Below, piece after piece: positions 45,287 to 52,962 of a DNA stretch of 64,000 bases. The stretch is from JABSSA01 sp039975755 (lineage in GTDB: Bacteria; Pseudomonadota; Alphaproteobacteria; Rhodobacterales; Rhodobacteraceae): the NCBI GenBank assembly GCA_039975755.1, contig JBDWGM010000165.1, positions 1 through 64,000 on the forward strand, read 5' to 3'. The position numbers and the translations under genes are program-made. The number at the start of each line of letters is the position of its first letter. Positions within the stretch are counted from its first letter, which is position 1. A model generated the notes under the pieces. It was given only the letters and a program-made list of their open reading frames with translations. It had not been told where the DNA came from and made no database searches.

Positions 45287-47263
45287 TTATAGGTGATCAC
45301 GCGGAATTTCGTCGAAGACATCCTTAGTAAAGACCATGACGTCATTTTCATATGCGGTTATTGTCGCTTTCAGTCGAAAATGGGTCGCATCGCTGGTCAT
45401 GATGCATTGTGCCTCGGTACGCAAGGCAATTCCGTCACGTTCCAATTCGTCTGTCCAGTGGCATTCGCCAGACGCCCGAAGCGGGTTTTGGGGATCAATG
45501 GACCAAGATTCCCGCGCGACAGATGCCGTGATCAAGCCATGATCAAGGTCGCGTATTTTTCCAAAATCATCCTCAATATGCAGCGTGACAAGGCCAGTAA
45601 CGTGGTCGATTTGCGTTTGGCGCACGTGGTTTTCCGGGCGCAGTTCTTCAGTTTCCCATGGATCTTCAGCGTCTGGCGGCAAAAATGTTCGGGCTTGTTC
45701 GTTTTTGGTTGCTGGAATTGGCAAGCCAAGTGTGCCGCGCGTCAATGTCAGCGTGCCCATGGTCGGGCTTGGCCAAACAAGTGGCCAATAGGCGTTTGAG
45801 ATGGACAAGCGTATGCGATGCCCGGCAGGCACACGATACGCAATGTTGTCCAAAGAAACCGAGATATCTTGCGGTTCGTCCTTGGGCATGAATGTCGGAT
45901 TATCGTGTCCAAACCGATGAGACAAATTCAAAACGCCGTATGTTATGCGTGTTGATGCGCCATCAGGATGCACGTGGCACAAACGCACTGCAATTTGTGC
46001 CTGCGGGTCTGACGAAGAAAGCGTCAATTGCACGGTTGGTGTGCCGACAATGTCCAAATCCTTGGACAGAATATCTGAATCAAAAACTGCTGACTTGGCG
46101 TCATCATTTCGCTGGTCACCAGGCATTTCAGGCCCCAACCAGATCGCACAATATTCACCGGCGTCCATGCCTGTGTCTTGTGGGCTGGCAATGACCTGAG
46201 AGAACGGCTTTGACATGCCGAGTGCGCCAAGCGACAGACCGAACTCTTTGGTTTGCGGTGCATCTGGGTCGGCACTGATCCAATGGCCTTGGCGTTCCGT
46301 GTACCACGTTGCGGGGCGGACGCCGTCCATCAAATAAACTGAATAATCCGGATCGGCTTCAACGCCTGTGTCTATGTCCTTTAGCCAGCGATCCCACCAG
46401 CGCAACGCCTCTTGCAAAAAGCCGATGCGCGGTTCGGGTACAGCGAAATGGGGATATTTGTGGACCCACGGGCCAACGATGCCTTTTGCGCCGGGTATGT
46501 TGGACACTAGGCGTGGGACCGCGTTTTTATAGGCGTCTCCCCATCCACCAACGGCCAAAACCCTCGCTTTAATAGCGCTGTAATCCTCGCACACTGATCC
46601 ATGCTGCCAATAGGCGTCGCGGTGTTGATGTTTTAACCAAACCGATGGCAGGAACGGTTCCGCATCCAAACGCTCCAGCCACATGTCACGCCAATCATCC
46701 GGACGCAGCACGGGATCTGGAGCGCGGGATGAATACGACCACATCGTTGCCCCCCAACCCAGATTTTCGTTCAGCAAGCACCCCCCTTTGTAATGAATGT
46801 CATCGGCATACCGATCATCGGTTGAGCAGAGCGTAACAACGGCCTTCAAAGGGTCGGGGGCCAGGGCTGCAACCTGAAGCGCATTAAATCCGCCCCAACT
46901 GATACCCATCATCCCGACGCGTCCATTGCACCAAGGTTGCCGTGCGGCCCATTCAATGATCTCGACCGCGTCAGCAAGTTCTTGTTCGGCATATTCGTCT
47001 TCCATGATGCCTTGGCTGTCACCGTTTCCGCGTATGTCAACGCGCAGACAGGCATATCCACGTTTAGCAAACCACGGGTGCGTTAGCGCGTCGCGTGCAC
47101 AGGTGCCGTCTCTTTTGCGATAGGGAAGATATTCCAACAGCATGGGAACAGGATCATCGTTGGCATCATCTGGAATCCAGGCGCGGCATGACAAACGTAT
47201 TCCGTCTGAAAGCACGATTTCCATGTCGGGGGTTTCTGTGATGGACCGCAGTTTTTTCTTCAT
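45287..47263 (-). CDS. CocE/NonD-family hydrolase (X-Pro dipeptidyl-peptidase-like)
   Basis: A 658-residue cytoplasmic serine hydrolase. An alpha/beta-hydrolase domain has VDIRGNGDSQG and the nucleophile Ser122 in GISWGGF. A cap region follows, then AVGGWGDAY and GPWVHKYPH supplying the acid and histidine. A C-terminal jelly-roll domain (VPAGHRIRLSISNAYWPLVWPSP) completes the CocE architecture. Members cleave amides and esters with bulky acyl groups, including cephalosporin and proline peptides. Its place directly ahead of a peptide importer suggests it hydrolyses the imported compound. Confidence 0.9.
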   Translation of the reverse strand: MKKKLRSITETPDMEIVLSDGIRLSCRAWIPDDANDDPVPMLLEYLPYRKRDGTCARDALTHPWFAKRGYACLRVDIRGNGDSQGIMEDEYAEQELADAVEIIEWAARQPWCNGRVGMMGISWGGFNALQVAALAPDPLKAVVTLCSTDDRYADDIHYKGGCLLNENLGWGATMWSYSSRAPDPVLRPDDWRDMWLERLDAEPFLPSVWLKHQHRDAYWQHGSVCEDYSAIKARVLAVGGWGDAYKNAVPRLVSNIPGAKGIVGPWVHKYPHFAVPEPRIGFLQEALRWWDRWLKDIDTGVEADPDYSVYLMDGVRPATWYTERQGHWISADPDAPQTKEFGLSLGALGMSKPFSQVIASPQDTGMDAGEYCAIWLGPEMPGDQRNDDAKSAVFDSDILSKDLDIVGTPTVQLTLSSSDPQAQIAVRLCHVHPDGASTRITYGVLNLSHRFGHDNPTFMPKDEPQDISVSLDNIAYRVPAGHRIRLSISNAYWPLVWPSPTMGTLTLTRGTLGLPIPATKNEQARTFLPPDAEDPWETEELRPENHVRQTQIDHVTGLVTLHIEDDFGKIRDLDHGLITASVARESWSIDPQNPLRASGECHWTDELERDGIALRTEAQCIMTSDATHFRLKATITAYENDVMVFTKDVFDEIPRDHL

Positions 47264-47323
47264 GTCTGAAGGCTTGCCAGTTCCGCACGGACTGTCAATT
47301 GTTTGATGTGCGGAACTGTTGAA

Positions 47324-48421
47324 TTACCGCTTTCGTGCGATCAATAAATCCATGACATTTGTGCCTGTTGGACCAGATTTGAACAAAGCGTTCGCATCGC
47401 GCAGAAACGGGTAAGCATCTGCGTGATCCAAAGCGTCTTGGGCCTGATCTGTCCAAGTTTGCCCCGACACAATCGCACCGGCTGCATCTGTCGGACCATC
47501 GGTGCCATCCGTTCCAGCAACCAAGATTTCGATGTCAACGCCTTGCATTTCTCTGGCGAGCGACAAACCAAGCGCCATGTTGCGCCCGCCCATGCCTGGG
47601 GTCTCAGGCAAGATCACGGTGGGTTCACCGCCCAAAAGATACAAACCTGCAGGTCCAGACTTGAGCATTTTGCCAAGACGAGAGGCCAATGCCCCGATGT
47701 CCTCATACAAAGTTTCTTCGTTACAAATCAGCGGTTCGCCCGCCACCTTTGCAACAGCGCCGCGTGCGATCGCGTTGGACGCCACAATACGGGCGTCAAA
47801 CGTAAATGAAGCGTCGGGAAAAGCGTCGCCAATGCCTGATCCGATCACACCAAGGACATCGCCCTCGACATCAGAAATCGCGAGAGACGTCACCTTGCTC
47901 CCCGGAAATAGGGCCAAGAGTTTGCCGCCTTTGATTTGGCTGACCTCTTTGCGGCGCGCATTCATCGCGTGGATATCAGCGCCCGACGCCAGCATGCGCT
48001 GCGTTTCTGATGCTAACCTGTCCAGGGACCAACCTTCGGGTAATACTTCGGCCAGTGCGGATGCCCCGCCCGAAACCAAACACAATAGATGACTTCCGGG
48101 TTTGCAACGCATCACCGCGTCCCGCAGGGCTTGCCCACCGGCCAAGCTTTGGGCGTCAGGAACGGGGTGGGCGGCTTCGATCAACTGTGCGGATGTTGGG
48201 CAGTCTTGTCCGTGGTTGTATTTCGTAACGACAAGACAGGGCGTATCGGGAAAAAACCGGGCGGCGGCCTTAGCCATGGCGCTGGCGGCTTTTCCAACAG
48301 AAATGATTTGATCCGGTGTTGTGATGGGGGTATCCGTCAGCGTTTTGTGGACCGAATTTGCGCCACCGACCGCATCAACGCCTGCACGCCAAAGCGTTTT
48401 CAGAGGAATTGGATAGTGCAT
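47324..48421 (-). CDS. Glycerate 2-kinase (MOFRL / DUF4147 family)
   Basis: A 365-residue protein with the N-terminal ISVGKAASAMAKAA, VSGGASALAEVLP, INARRKEVSQIKGGKL-like segment (MNARRKEVSQIKGGKL), SDVEGDVLGVIGSG, and the C-terminal MOFRL region GGEPTV ... GGRNMALGLSLA and AGTDGTDGPTDAAGA. It is at the short end for the family. It phosphorylates D-glycerate to 2-phosphoglycerate; older annotations call it hydroxypyruvate reductase. It is the first gene of the minus-strand block leading to the peptide transporter; a metabolic link is not obvious. Confidence 0.88.
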   Translation of the reverse strand: MHYPIPLKTLWRAGVDAVGGANSVHKTLTDTPITTPDQIISVGKAASAMAKAAARFFPDTPCLVVTKYNHGQDCPTSAQLIEAAHPVPDAQSLAGGQALRDAVMRCKPGSHLLCLVSGGASALAEVLPEGWSLDRLASETQRMLASGADIHAMNARRKEVSQIKGGKLLALFPGSKVTSLAISDVEGDVLGVIGSGIGDAFPDASFTFDARIVASNAIARGAVAKVAGEPLICNEETLYEDIGALASRLGKMLKSGPAGLYLLGGEPTVILPETPGMGGRNMALGLSLAREMQGVDIEILVAGTDGTDGPTDAAGAIVSGQTWTDQAQDALDHADAYPFLRDANALFKSGPTGTNVMDLLIARKR

Positions 48422-48479
48422 TTTCCCACCCGTTCAATTGTTGGAAATAGGGTCCGGTTCGTGAATCAGATATCTATGG

Positions 48480-48498
48480 CACGATACTATATATCGTG
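48480..48498. repeat. Inverted repeat in the glycerate kinase / pseudo-ABC divergent region
   Basis: CACGATA and TATCGTG are separated by 5 bases, a perfect 7-bp dyad 58 bases upstream of the glycerate kinase ATG. It could be an operator for either divergent transcript. Confidence 0.5.
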
Positions 48499-48577
48499 GT
48501 TCAAGAATGAAAATTGTCCGAATTTTGAAAAAATAGACTAGCCAGTGATTCGCTCTTCCGTTACAAGAACGGATAAG

Positions 48578-48631
48578 CACACGCAAGATCACCAATAAAA
48601 AACCTTCTACAAAGATAGTTTATTGCGTGTG
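48578..48631 (+). promoter_or_regulatory. Long inverted repeat with alternative pairing
   Basis: CACACGCAA (48578-48586) and TTGCGTGTG (48623-48631) are perfect 9-base inverted copies 36 bases apart. Inside, CAATAAA can pair instead with the overlapping TTTATTG, so two mutually exclusive structures are possible. A smaller CCGTT/AACGG hairpin lies at 48558-48572. The element is 24 bases upstream of the ATG at 48655. Confidence 0.5.
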
Positions 48632-48654
48632 TTCGGGAAACGAAACGAGCAGTT

Positions 48655-49062
48655 ATGAATTTGAACGATTATGTCGTTCGCGGTGACGCGAGCGCAATCC
48701 AGATGGGAGTCTTAAGTGCAAGGGCGGATGCTTCCGTTGCTGCACCGGCGCTGGCTTGGGTTGATGCATTCAAATCAGGTCGAATGACTCGTTCGATACA
48801 GGCATCCAGCAGATCCAATCATGACATGGCCCCATTGAACGGGTGTCAAACTCAGAATGAGAAAAGCGTGACGGTTTCTTCAACGCCGATCATTCAATGG
48901 GTTTCGACAAACCCGAAAAAGGGAACCTGCAAGACTGATCTATCGGGTGAAACGCCTCAAATCGACGAGGTCGATCAAAGAAATAAGCAAGAACTGAGGT
49001 GCGGACCGGTTAGGCCGCAACCGCACCCCAATAACCTAAGTGCAGCAAGAACCAAGAATTGA
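48655..49062 (+). CDS. Orphan small protein or leader ORF ahead of the pseudo-ABC gene
   Basis: A 135-codon frame with an ATG start. Residues 1-50 (MNLNDYVVRGDASAIQMG, ADASVAAPALAWVD) look like a real polypeptide. The rest is polar and low in hydrophobics, with no signal peptide or membrane segment. Its last codons run through the first 47-base hairpin repeat, and its stop lies at the edge of the second, so that part is probably constrained as RNA rather than protein. No family is recognised and the ribosome site is weak. It may be a regulatory leader ORF, a small protein, or chance. Confidence 0.35.
   Translation: MNLNDYVVRGDASAIQMGVLSARADASVAAPALAWVDAFKSGRMTRSIQASSRSNHDMAPLNGCQTQNEKSVTVSSTPIIQWVSTNPKKGTCKTDLSGETPQIDEVDQRNKQELRCGPVRPQPHPNNLSAARTKN
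48989..49035 (+). promoter_or_regulatory. Hairpin repeat unit 1 in the pseudo-ABC leader
   Basis: A 47-base unit with a 7-bp stem GGTGCGG/CCGCACC enclosing a 16-base loop that contains CCGGTT. It is the first of two copies and overlaps the end of the orphan ORF. Confidence 0.65.
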
Positions 49063-49100
49063 GGCGCGGACCGGTTCGGCCGTAACCGCGCCCCACTAAC
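49054..49100 (+). promoter_or_regulatory. Hairpin repeat unit 2 in the pseudo-ABC leader
   Basis: The second 47-base copy, 65 bases after the first and matching it at 41 of 47 positions. The stem is GGCGCGG/CCGCGCC. The T-A pair of unit 1 is replaced by C-G here, a compensatory double change that keeps the stem; the remaining differences fall in loop or flank. Confidence 0.65.
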
Positions 49101-49105
49101 AAAAA

Positions 49106-49119
49106 CCCGGTCAACCGGG
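49106..49119 (+). promoter_or_regulatory. Small hairpin abutting the pseudo-ABC start codon
   Basis: CCCGG TCAA CCGGG forms a perfect 5-bp stem with a 4-base loop ending on the base before ATG 49120. It would cover the ribosome-binding position of that start. Initiation could instead use GTG 49141 or ATG 49144, which have AAGG upstream. Confidence 0.5.
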
Positions 49120-50715
49120 ATGGACGATAAGGCAAGTAACGTGATGGTCACAGGCAACCTGACAAACACACCCAACCATGGCCTCGACAGTCTACAAGCG
49201 GATGTGATGGGCACTTTGCCAAGCCCAGAAAGTCACGCCGCGATCGACGGGCGCGTCGAAACCCGCGCCGATCTTGCACTCATTTACGCTGGTGTTTTGG
49301 GTATCAGCATCACGCGCAGAGAGTTGGTTGAGGTTTTGCATGCTCAGTTGATGTCTTCGTCAGACGGCCAAACTCAGGGTGCAGGAATGGTCGCGGCATT
49401 GACCAGCATGGGGCTGAACGCAACTTTAGTCCAAGTGGAAGATTTACATCCTGATCAATGGCCAGCCTTGGCCTGCATGACCAGTGGCCAAGTCATTCTT
49501 GTGTTGGGGCAGGATGCGGATCAATTGGTCGTTTACGACACGACATGTGCAGACAATCAAGCCTATGTGCCGAAATCAGATTTCAACCCCTTCTTTTCCG
49601 GATTTTTGGTGCGCGCAGAGTATGGCGCGACTAAAACCACCGAAGTTGATGACACAACATTCAAACCAGATCGGATCAAGGCTGAGGTCTCTCGGTTTTT
49701 TCCAACCTCCGTTAAATTCAGTTTGAAGTCTTGGGCTATAATCCTGCTGGTCGTCGTCGCCACCATAATCGCCATTGTTACTGGCTCTCTTTGGATGGTT
49801 GTCGGCGGATTTGTCGTGGTTGCGATCATTGCCTTAGGTGTTTCGGCGCGACGCGAGCAATTGATTGGAAAGTTGCTGGAAAGGCGACAAGCCAAGACAG
49901 CGACCGACGTCTTGAGCCCGCTGCCGGACACGCTGCAAGACCTTCAGAATGATCCAAGGGATGTGCGTCGTAGTTCTTTTGATGGACGGATCGAAGTGCG
50001 AAATCTGTCGTATTATTCAGATACAAATGAGCACGCGACATTGGATATTCCGGCCTTGGATATCGAAGCTGGACAAAAGATCGTGCTTCTTGGCGCGAAC
50101 GGAGCAGGCACTTCAACATTACTGAACGCTCTGAGCGGAACACGCGCACCTTTGGTGGGACATGTTTTGATCGATGGGATCGAGATGTGGCAAATAGATC
50201 GAAAAGAACTGCAGGGATTGATCGGGTATTTGGGCAACGACGTTCGAATTGTTACCGGTTCGTTGCGGGACAATTTGAACCTCGATCTGGTTAACCAGGA
50301 TGATGAACGGTTATGCGACGCTTTGGCTTTCGCAGGATTAAGCCCGTTTGTACGCAGCCATCCGAAAGGGTTGGATTTACCAATTTTTAATGCCGGACGC
50401 GATCTGACAAAGAGCCAACGTCAATCCATTGGGTGGGCGCGCCTTTGGCTGCAAAATCCTAAGATTTGCGTTTTGGATGAACCGACCGCAGGACTAGAAC
50501 AGCTGTTGGAAGCGACATTGGTGGATCGATTGTCGCGTTGGTTAGAGGGGCGGACTGCAATCATTGCAACAGAACGCAAGTCGCTTGTTGCGTTGACAGA
50601 TCGCATGTTGGTTTTGCAGCACGGTCAAGTGGCCTTTGATGGGCCTAAAGATCAGGTGTTAGCCCAACTTTGGGGGGCGGAAGCAGAACCGATTCAAACT
50701 GCGATTGCATCTTGA
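49120..50715 (+). CDS. Degenerate LapB-type secretion ABC protein with C39-like domain (pseudo-ATPase)
   Basis: A 531-residue protein with three visible parts. Residues about 45-170 resemble the C39-peptidase-like domain of type I secretion ATPases (ends FFSGFLVRAEY) and lack the catalytic cysteine. Residues 205-241 form only two transmembrane helices, where family members have about five or six. Residues 291-515 are a LapB-like nucleotide-binding domain, but Walker A reads GANGAGTST (Lys to Thr331), the Q-loop glutamine is Asn373, the signature LSGGQ is LTKSQ (429-433), and the H-loop histidine is Glu485. Walker B VLDEPT is kept. ATP hydrolysis and ordinary export are therefore unlikely; a regulatory or scaffold role is inferred. 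No partner ABC, membrane-fusion or RTX gene is adjacent. Confidence 0.85.
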   Translation: MDDKASNVMVTGNLTNTPNHGLDSLQADVMGTLPSPESHAAIDGRVETRADLALIYAGVLGISITRRELVEVLHAQLMSSSDGQTQGAGMVAALTSMGLNATLVQVEDLHPDQWPALACMTSGQVILVLGQDADQLVVYDTTCADNQAYVPKSDFNPFFSGFLVRAEYGATKTTEVDDTTFKPDRIKAEVSRFFPTSVKFSLKSWAIILLVVVATIIAIVTGSLWMVVGGFVVVAIIALGVSARREQLIGKLLERRQAKTATDVLSPLPDTLQDLQNDPRDVRRSSFDGRIEVRNLSYYSDTNEHATLDIPALDIEAGQKIVLLGANGAGTSTLLNALSGTRAPLVGHVLIDGIEMWQIDRKELQGLIGYLGNDVRIVTGSLRDNLNLDLVNQDDERLCDALAFAGLSPFVRSHPKGLDLPIFNAGRDLTKSQRQSIGWARLWLQNPKICVLDEPTAGLEQLLEATLVDRLSRWLEGRTAIIATERKSLVALTDRMLVLQHGQVAFDGPKDQVLAQLWGAEAEPIQTAIAS

Positions 50716-50885
50716 TTATGGGCCCAATGCGTCAAATTCGCAGCTGACGAAGGCAATTTACTGTTCTTGATATTCCAAGCACAGAAACAACTTGCCCAAA
50801 ATACGCATGCTTTCCATGTGCGGTGACGGGCTTGGAAAACTCAATTCGCTTCAGAAAGCTTGCCTTGCATATGTTAGGATAGGGC

Positions 50886-51848
50886 ATGAGCTGGAATCCA
50901 ACCCAATCATCTGATCGCCTATCTGCTGGGCTGGACAATTTGGAAACGCTGATAATTCCGCGTGCCCGTGATCTTGGCGGGTTTGAAGTCCGCCGCGCAC
51001 TGCCCAGCCCAAAGCGCCAGATGGTCGGTCCGTTTATTTTCTTTGACCAAATAGGACCTGCAGAATTTATCACAAATGGTGGTATCGATGTGCGGCCACA
51101 TCCTCATATCGGGCTTGGAACTGTCACCTATCTGTATCAAGGCGAATTTGAACATCGCGACAGCCTTGGAACGCATCAGATGATTTATCCGGGCGAAGTG
51201 AACTGGATGCTGGCGGGGCAGGGCGTCACCCATTCTGAACGAACTTCGGAATCGACCAGAGCCACGCAGCACAAGTTGTTTGGCATTCAGACCTGGATCG
51301 CGTTACCGGAAGAGCGCGAAGACATGGCGCCGGATTTCGAACACCACAAAGAAGCCGCTCTGCCTGTTCTGGACGACAATGGCGCACAGGCGCGTTTGAT
51401 CCTTGGAACTGCGTGGGGAGAACAAAGCCCTGTAACCATGCAATCCCAGGTCTTTTATGCGGACATTACCCTTGCGCCCCATGCGCAATTTCCTTTGCCG
51501 GATAATCATGAGGATCGTGGAATTCATATAGTGCAAGGGTCCGTCGAGATTGCGGGCGATGTCTTTGAAGCAGGGCGCATGATGATCTTTCGCCCCGGTG
51601 ACCGTTTGACTGTTCGTGCGGGCCCACAGGGGGCACGATTGATGGCCCTCGGGGGGGAAACACTAAATGGTCCGCGCTATATTTGGTGGAATTTTGTGTC
51701 GTCCTCGACCGATCGCATCCAAGAGGCAAAGGAGGCATGGAAAGCCGCCGATTGGCAAGATGGGCCTTTTAGGTTGCCCCCGGGTGATGAACAGGAATTT
51801 ATTCCAATTTCACCCGAACTGGATCGCACAAAACCCAAAAGCGGGTGA
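50886..51848 (+). CDS. Pirin-family protein
   Basis: A 320-residue bicupin. The N-terminal cupin has the metal histidines in RPHPHIGLGTVTYLYQGEFEHRDSLG and the following VNWMLAGQGVTHSER. The C-terminal part has LPDNHEDRGIHIVQGSV and RYIWWNFVSSS, both typical of pirins. Bacterial pirins act as redox-sensing regulators or as quercetinase-like dioxygenases; neither can be chosen here. It is a lone gene convergent with dtd. Confidence 0.92.
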   Translation: MSWNPTQSSDRLSAGLDNLETLIIPRARDLGGFEVRRALPSPKRQMVGPFIFFDQIGPAEFITNGGIDVRPHPHIGLGTVTYLYQGEFEHRDSLGTHQMIYPGEVNWMLAGQGVTHSERTSESTRATQHKLFGIQTWIALPEEREDMAPDFEHHKEAALPVLDDNGAQARLILGTAWGEQSPVTMQSQVFYADITLAPHAQFPLPDNHEDRGIHIVQGSVEIAGDVFEAGRMMIFRPGDRLTVRAGPQGARLMALGGETLNGPRYIWWNFVSSSTDRIQEAKEAWKAADWQDGPFRLPPGDEQEFIPISPELDRTKPKSG

Positions 51849-52289
51849 TCAATCCGTATCCAACCACAGCGTTACGGGGCCATCATTCACTAAGCTGACC
51901 GACATGTCCGCGCCAAATTGCCCGGTTTCCGTCGCGATGCCGAGGTCCTTTAAATAGTTTGCAAATTGCAGGTACAGGGTTTTCGCCATGTCCGGCGCTG
52001 CTGCATTGGAAAACCCCGGCCGGTTGCCGCGCGACGTATCCGCAGCCAAGGTGAACTGACTGACAACCAACGCACTGCCGCCAGATTGCACCAATGATTG
52101 GTTCATCTTGCCATCGTCATCTTTGAAAATGCGCAGTTTAGAGAGTTTCAAAGCCAGCGCTTTGGCCGTGTCCGCATCATCATTGGGCATCGCGCATACG
52201 AGGATCAACAATCCCGGACCTGTTTGTCCGACGGTTTCGCCGTCTACGTCAACGCTTGCTTGTGATACTCTTTGAATAAGGGCGCGCAT
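51849..52289 (-). CDS. dtd: D-aminoacyl-tRNA deacylase
   Basis: Dtd removes D-amino acids (and glycine from tRNA-Ala) from mischarged tRNAs. The 146-residue protein starts MRALIQRVSQASV and has LKLSKLRIFKDDDGKMNQSL, the active-site SQFTLAADTSRGNRPGF (SQFT) and the cross-subunit motif NDGPVTLWLDTD (a GP-cisPro variant, GPVT). Its ATG overlaps the nitroreductase stop (TAATG), so it is co-translated. The longer upstream frame is discarded. Confidence 0.95.
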   Translation of the reverse strand: MRALIQRVSQASVDVDGETVGQTGPGLLILVCAMPNDDADTAKALALKLSKLRIFKDDDGKMNQSLVQSGGSALVVSQFTLAADTSRGNRPGFSNAAAPDMAKTLYLQFANYLKDLGIATETGQFGADMSVSLVNDGPVTLWLDTD

Positions 52290-52960
52290 TACACCTTCCA
52301 CGCGATGACGTTTTGCACGTCTTCGCGGTCTGTTCTGAATGAATTGGCTGGATGATCCATATCTGCATAGCCAAAAGAAATCGCACATAAGATGGTGCGG
52401 TCTTTTGCAATCTGAAACCAGTCCCGGACAAATGGGGCGTGGGCTGCGATGGCGGCTTGAGGGATTGTCGCGACCCCCATAGCCTGTGCAGCCAAACAAA
52501 ACATGCTGACAAAACCACCGCAATCCATCGCGCCATAGGCCCCAAGATCCGCAGGGGAATGCAAGATCGCGACATGTGGTGCCCCAAACAGGCGGTAATT
52601 CTCCATCATCTGGTGTGCGCTTGCGTCCCGATCACCTTTGACGATGCCGACCGCATCATACAATTGCCAGCCGCATGTACGACGCCGTTCGCCATAAACA
52701 CCCGGATACCCTGTGGGCCACTCCATATCAGGGCTAGGCGCGGCACCCTGCGCATGATCGTACAAAGCCGTCCGAAATCGTTCGGTTTCTTGGCCTTGCG
52801 TGATCACCAATTGCCAAGGTTGTGCGTTGCACCAAGACGGCGCGTGTTGTGCAGTTTTTGTGATCTTGGTGATGATATCCTCGGGGACAGGATTAGGTTT
52901 GTAGGCGCGGCAAGACCAGCGTGCTTTGGCCGTCTGTTCCAGCTGTTCTATCGCGTCCAT
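52289..52960 (-). CDS. Nitroreductase-family flavoprotein
   Basis: A 223-residue FMN-dependent NAD(P)H oxidoreductase of the PnbA/nitrobenzoate type, with ARWSCRAYKPNPVPEDII, QHAPSWCNAQPWQLVITQG, FGAPHVAILHSP and a C-terminal AISFGYADMDHPANSFRTDR. It probably reduces nitroaromatics or enones; the natural substrate is unknown. ATG at 52960 begins 2 bases after the zinc-ribbon gene stop; a TTG two codons earlier is possible. It sits in a zinc-ribbon/nitroreductase/dtd chain. Confidence 0.9.
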   Translation of the reverse strand: MDAIEQLEQTAKARWSCRAYKPNPVPEDIITKITKTAQHAPSWCNAQPWQLVITQGQETERFRTALYDHAQGAAPSPDMEWPTGYPGVYGERRRTCGWQLYDAVGIVKGDRDASAHQMMENYRLFGAPHVAILHSPADLGAYGAMDCGGFVSMFCLAAQAMGVATIPQAAIAAHAPFVRDWFQIAKDRTILCAISFGYADMDHPANSFRTDREDVQNVIAWKV

Positions 52961-52962
52961 GG

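Noticed and set aside
48989..49100. CRISPR array or guanidine-II (mini-ykkC) riboswitch
   Set aside because: Only two imperfect units with an 18-base gap and no spacer array, and the loops lack the ACGR tetraloops of mini-ykkC.
52289..52960. BluB (dimethylbenzimidazole synthase) to complete the B12 pathway
   Set aside because: It is in the same nitroreductase superfamily but has the PnbA-type pattern (APSWCNAQPWQ, FGAPHVAILHSP), not the BluB N-terminus, and sits far from the cob genes next to dtd.
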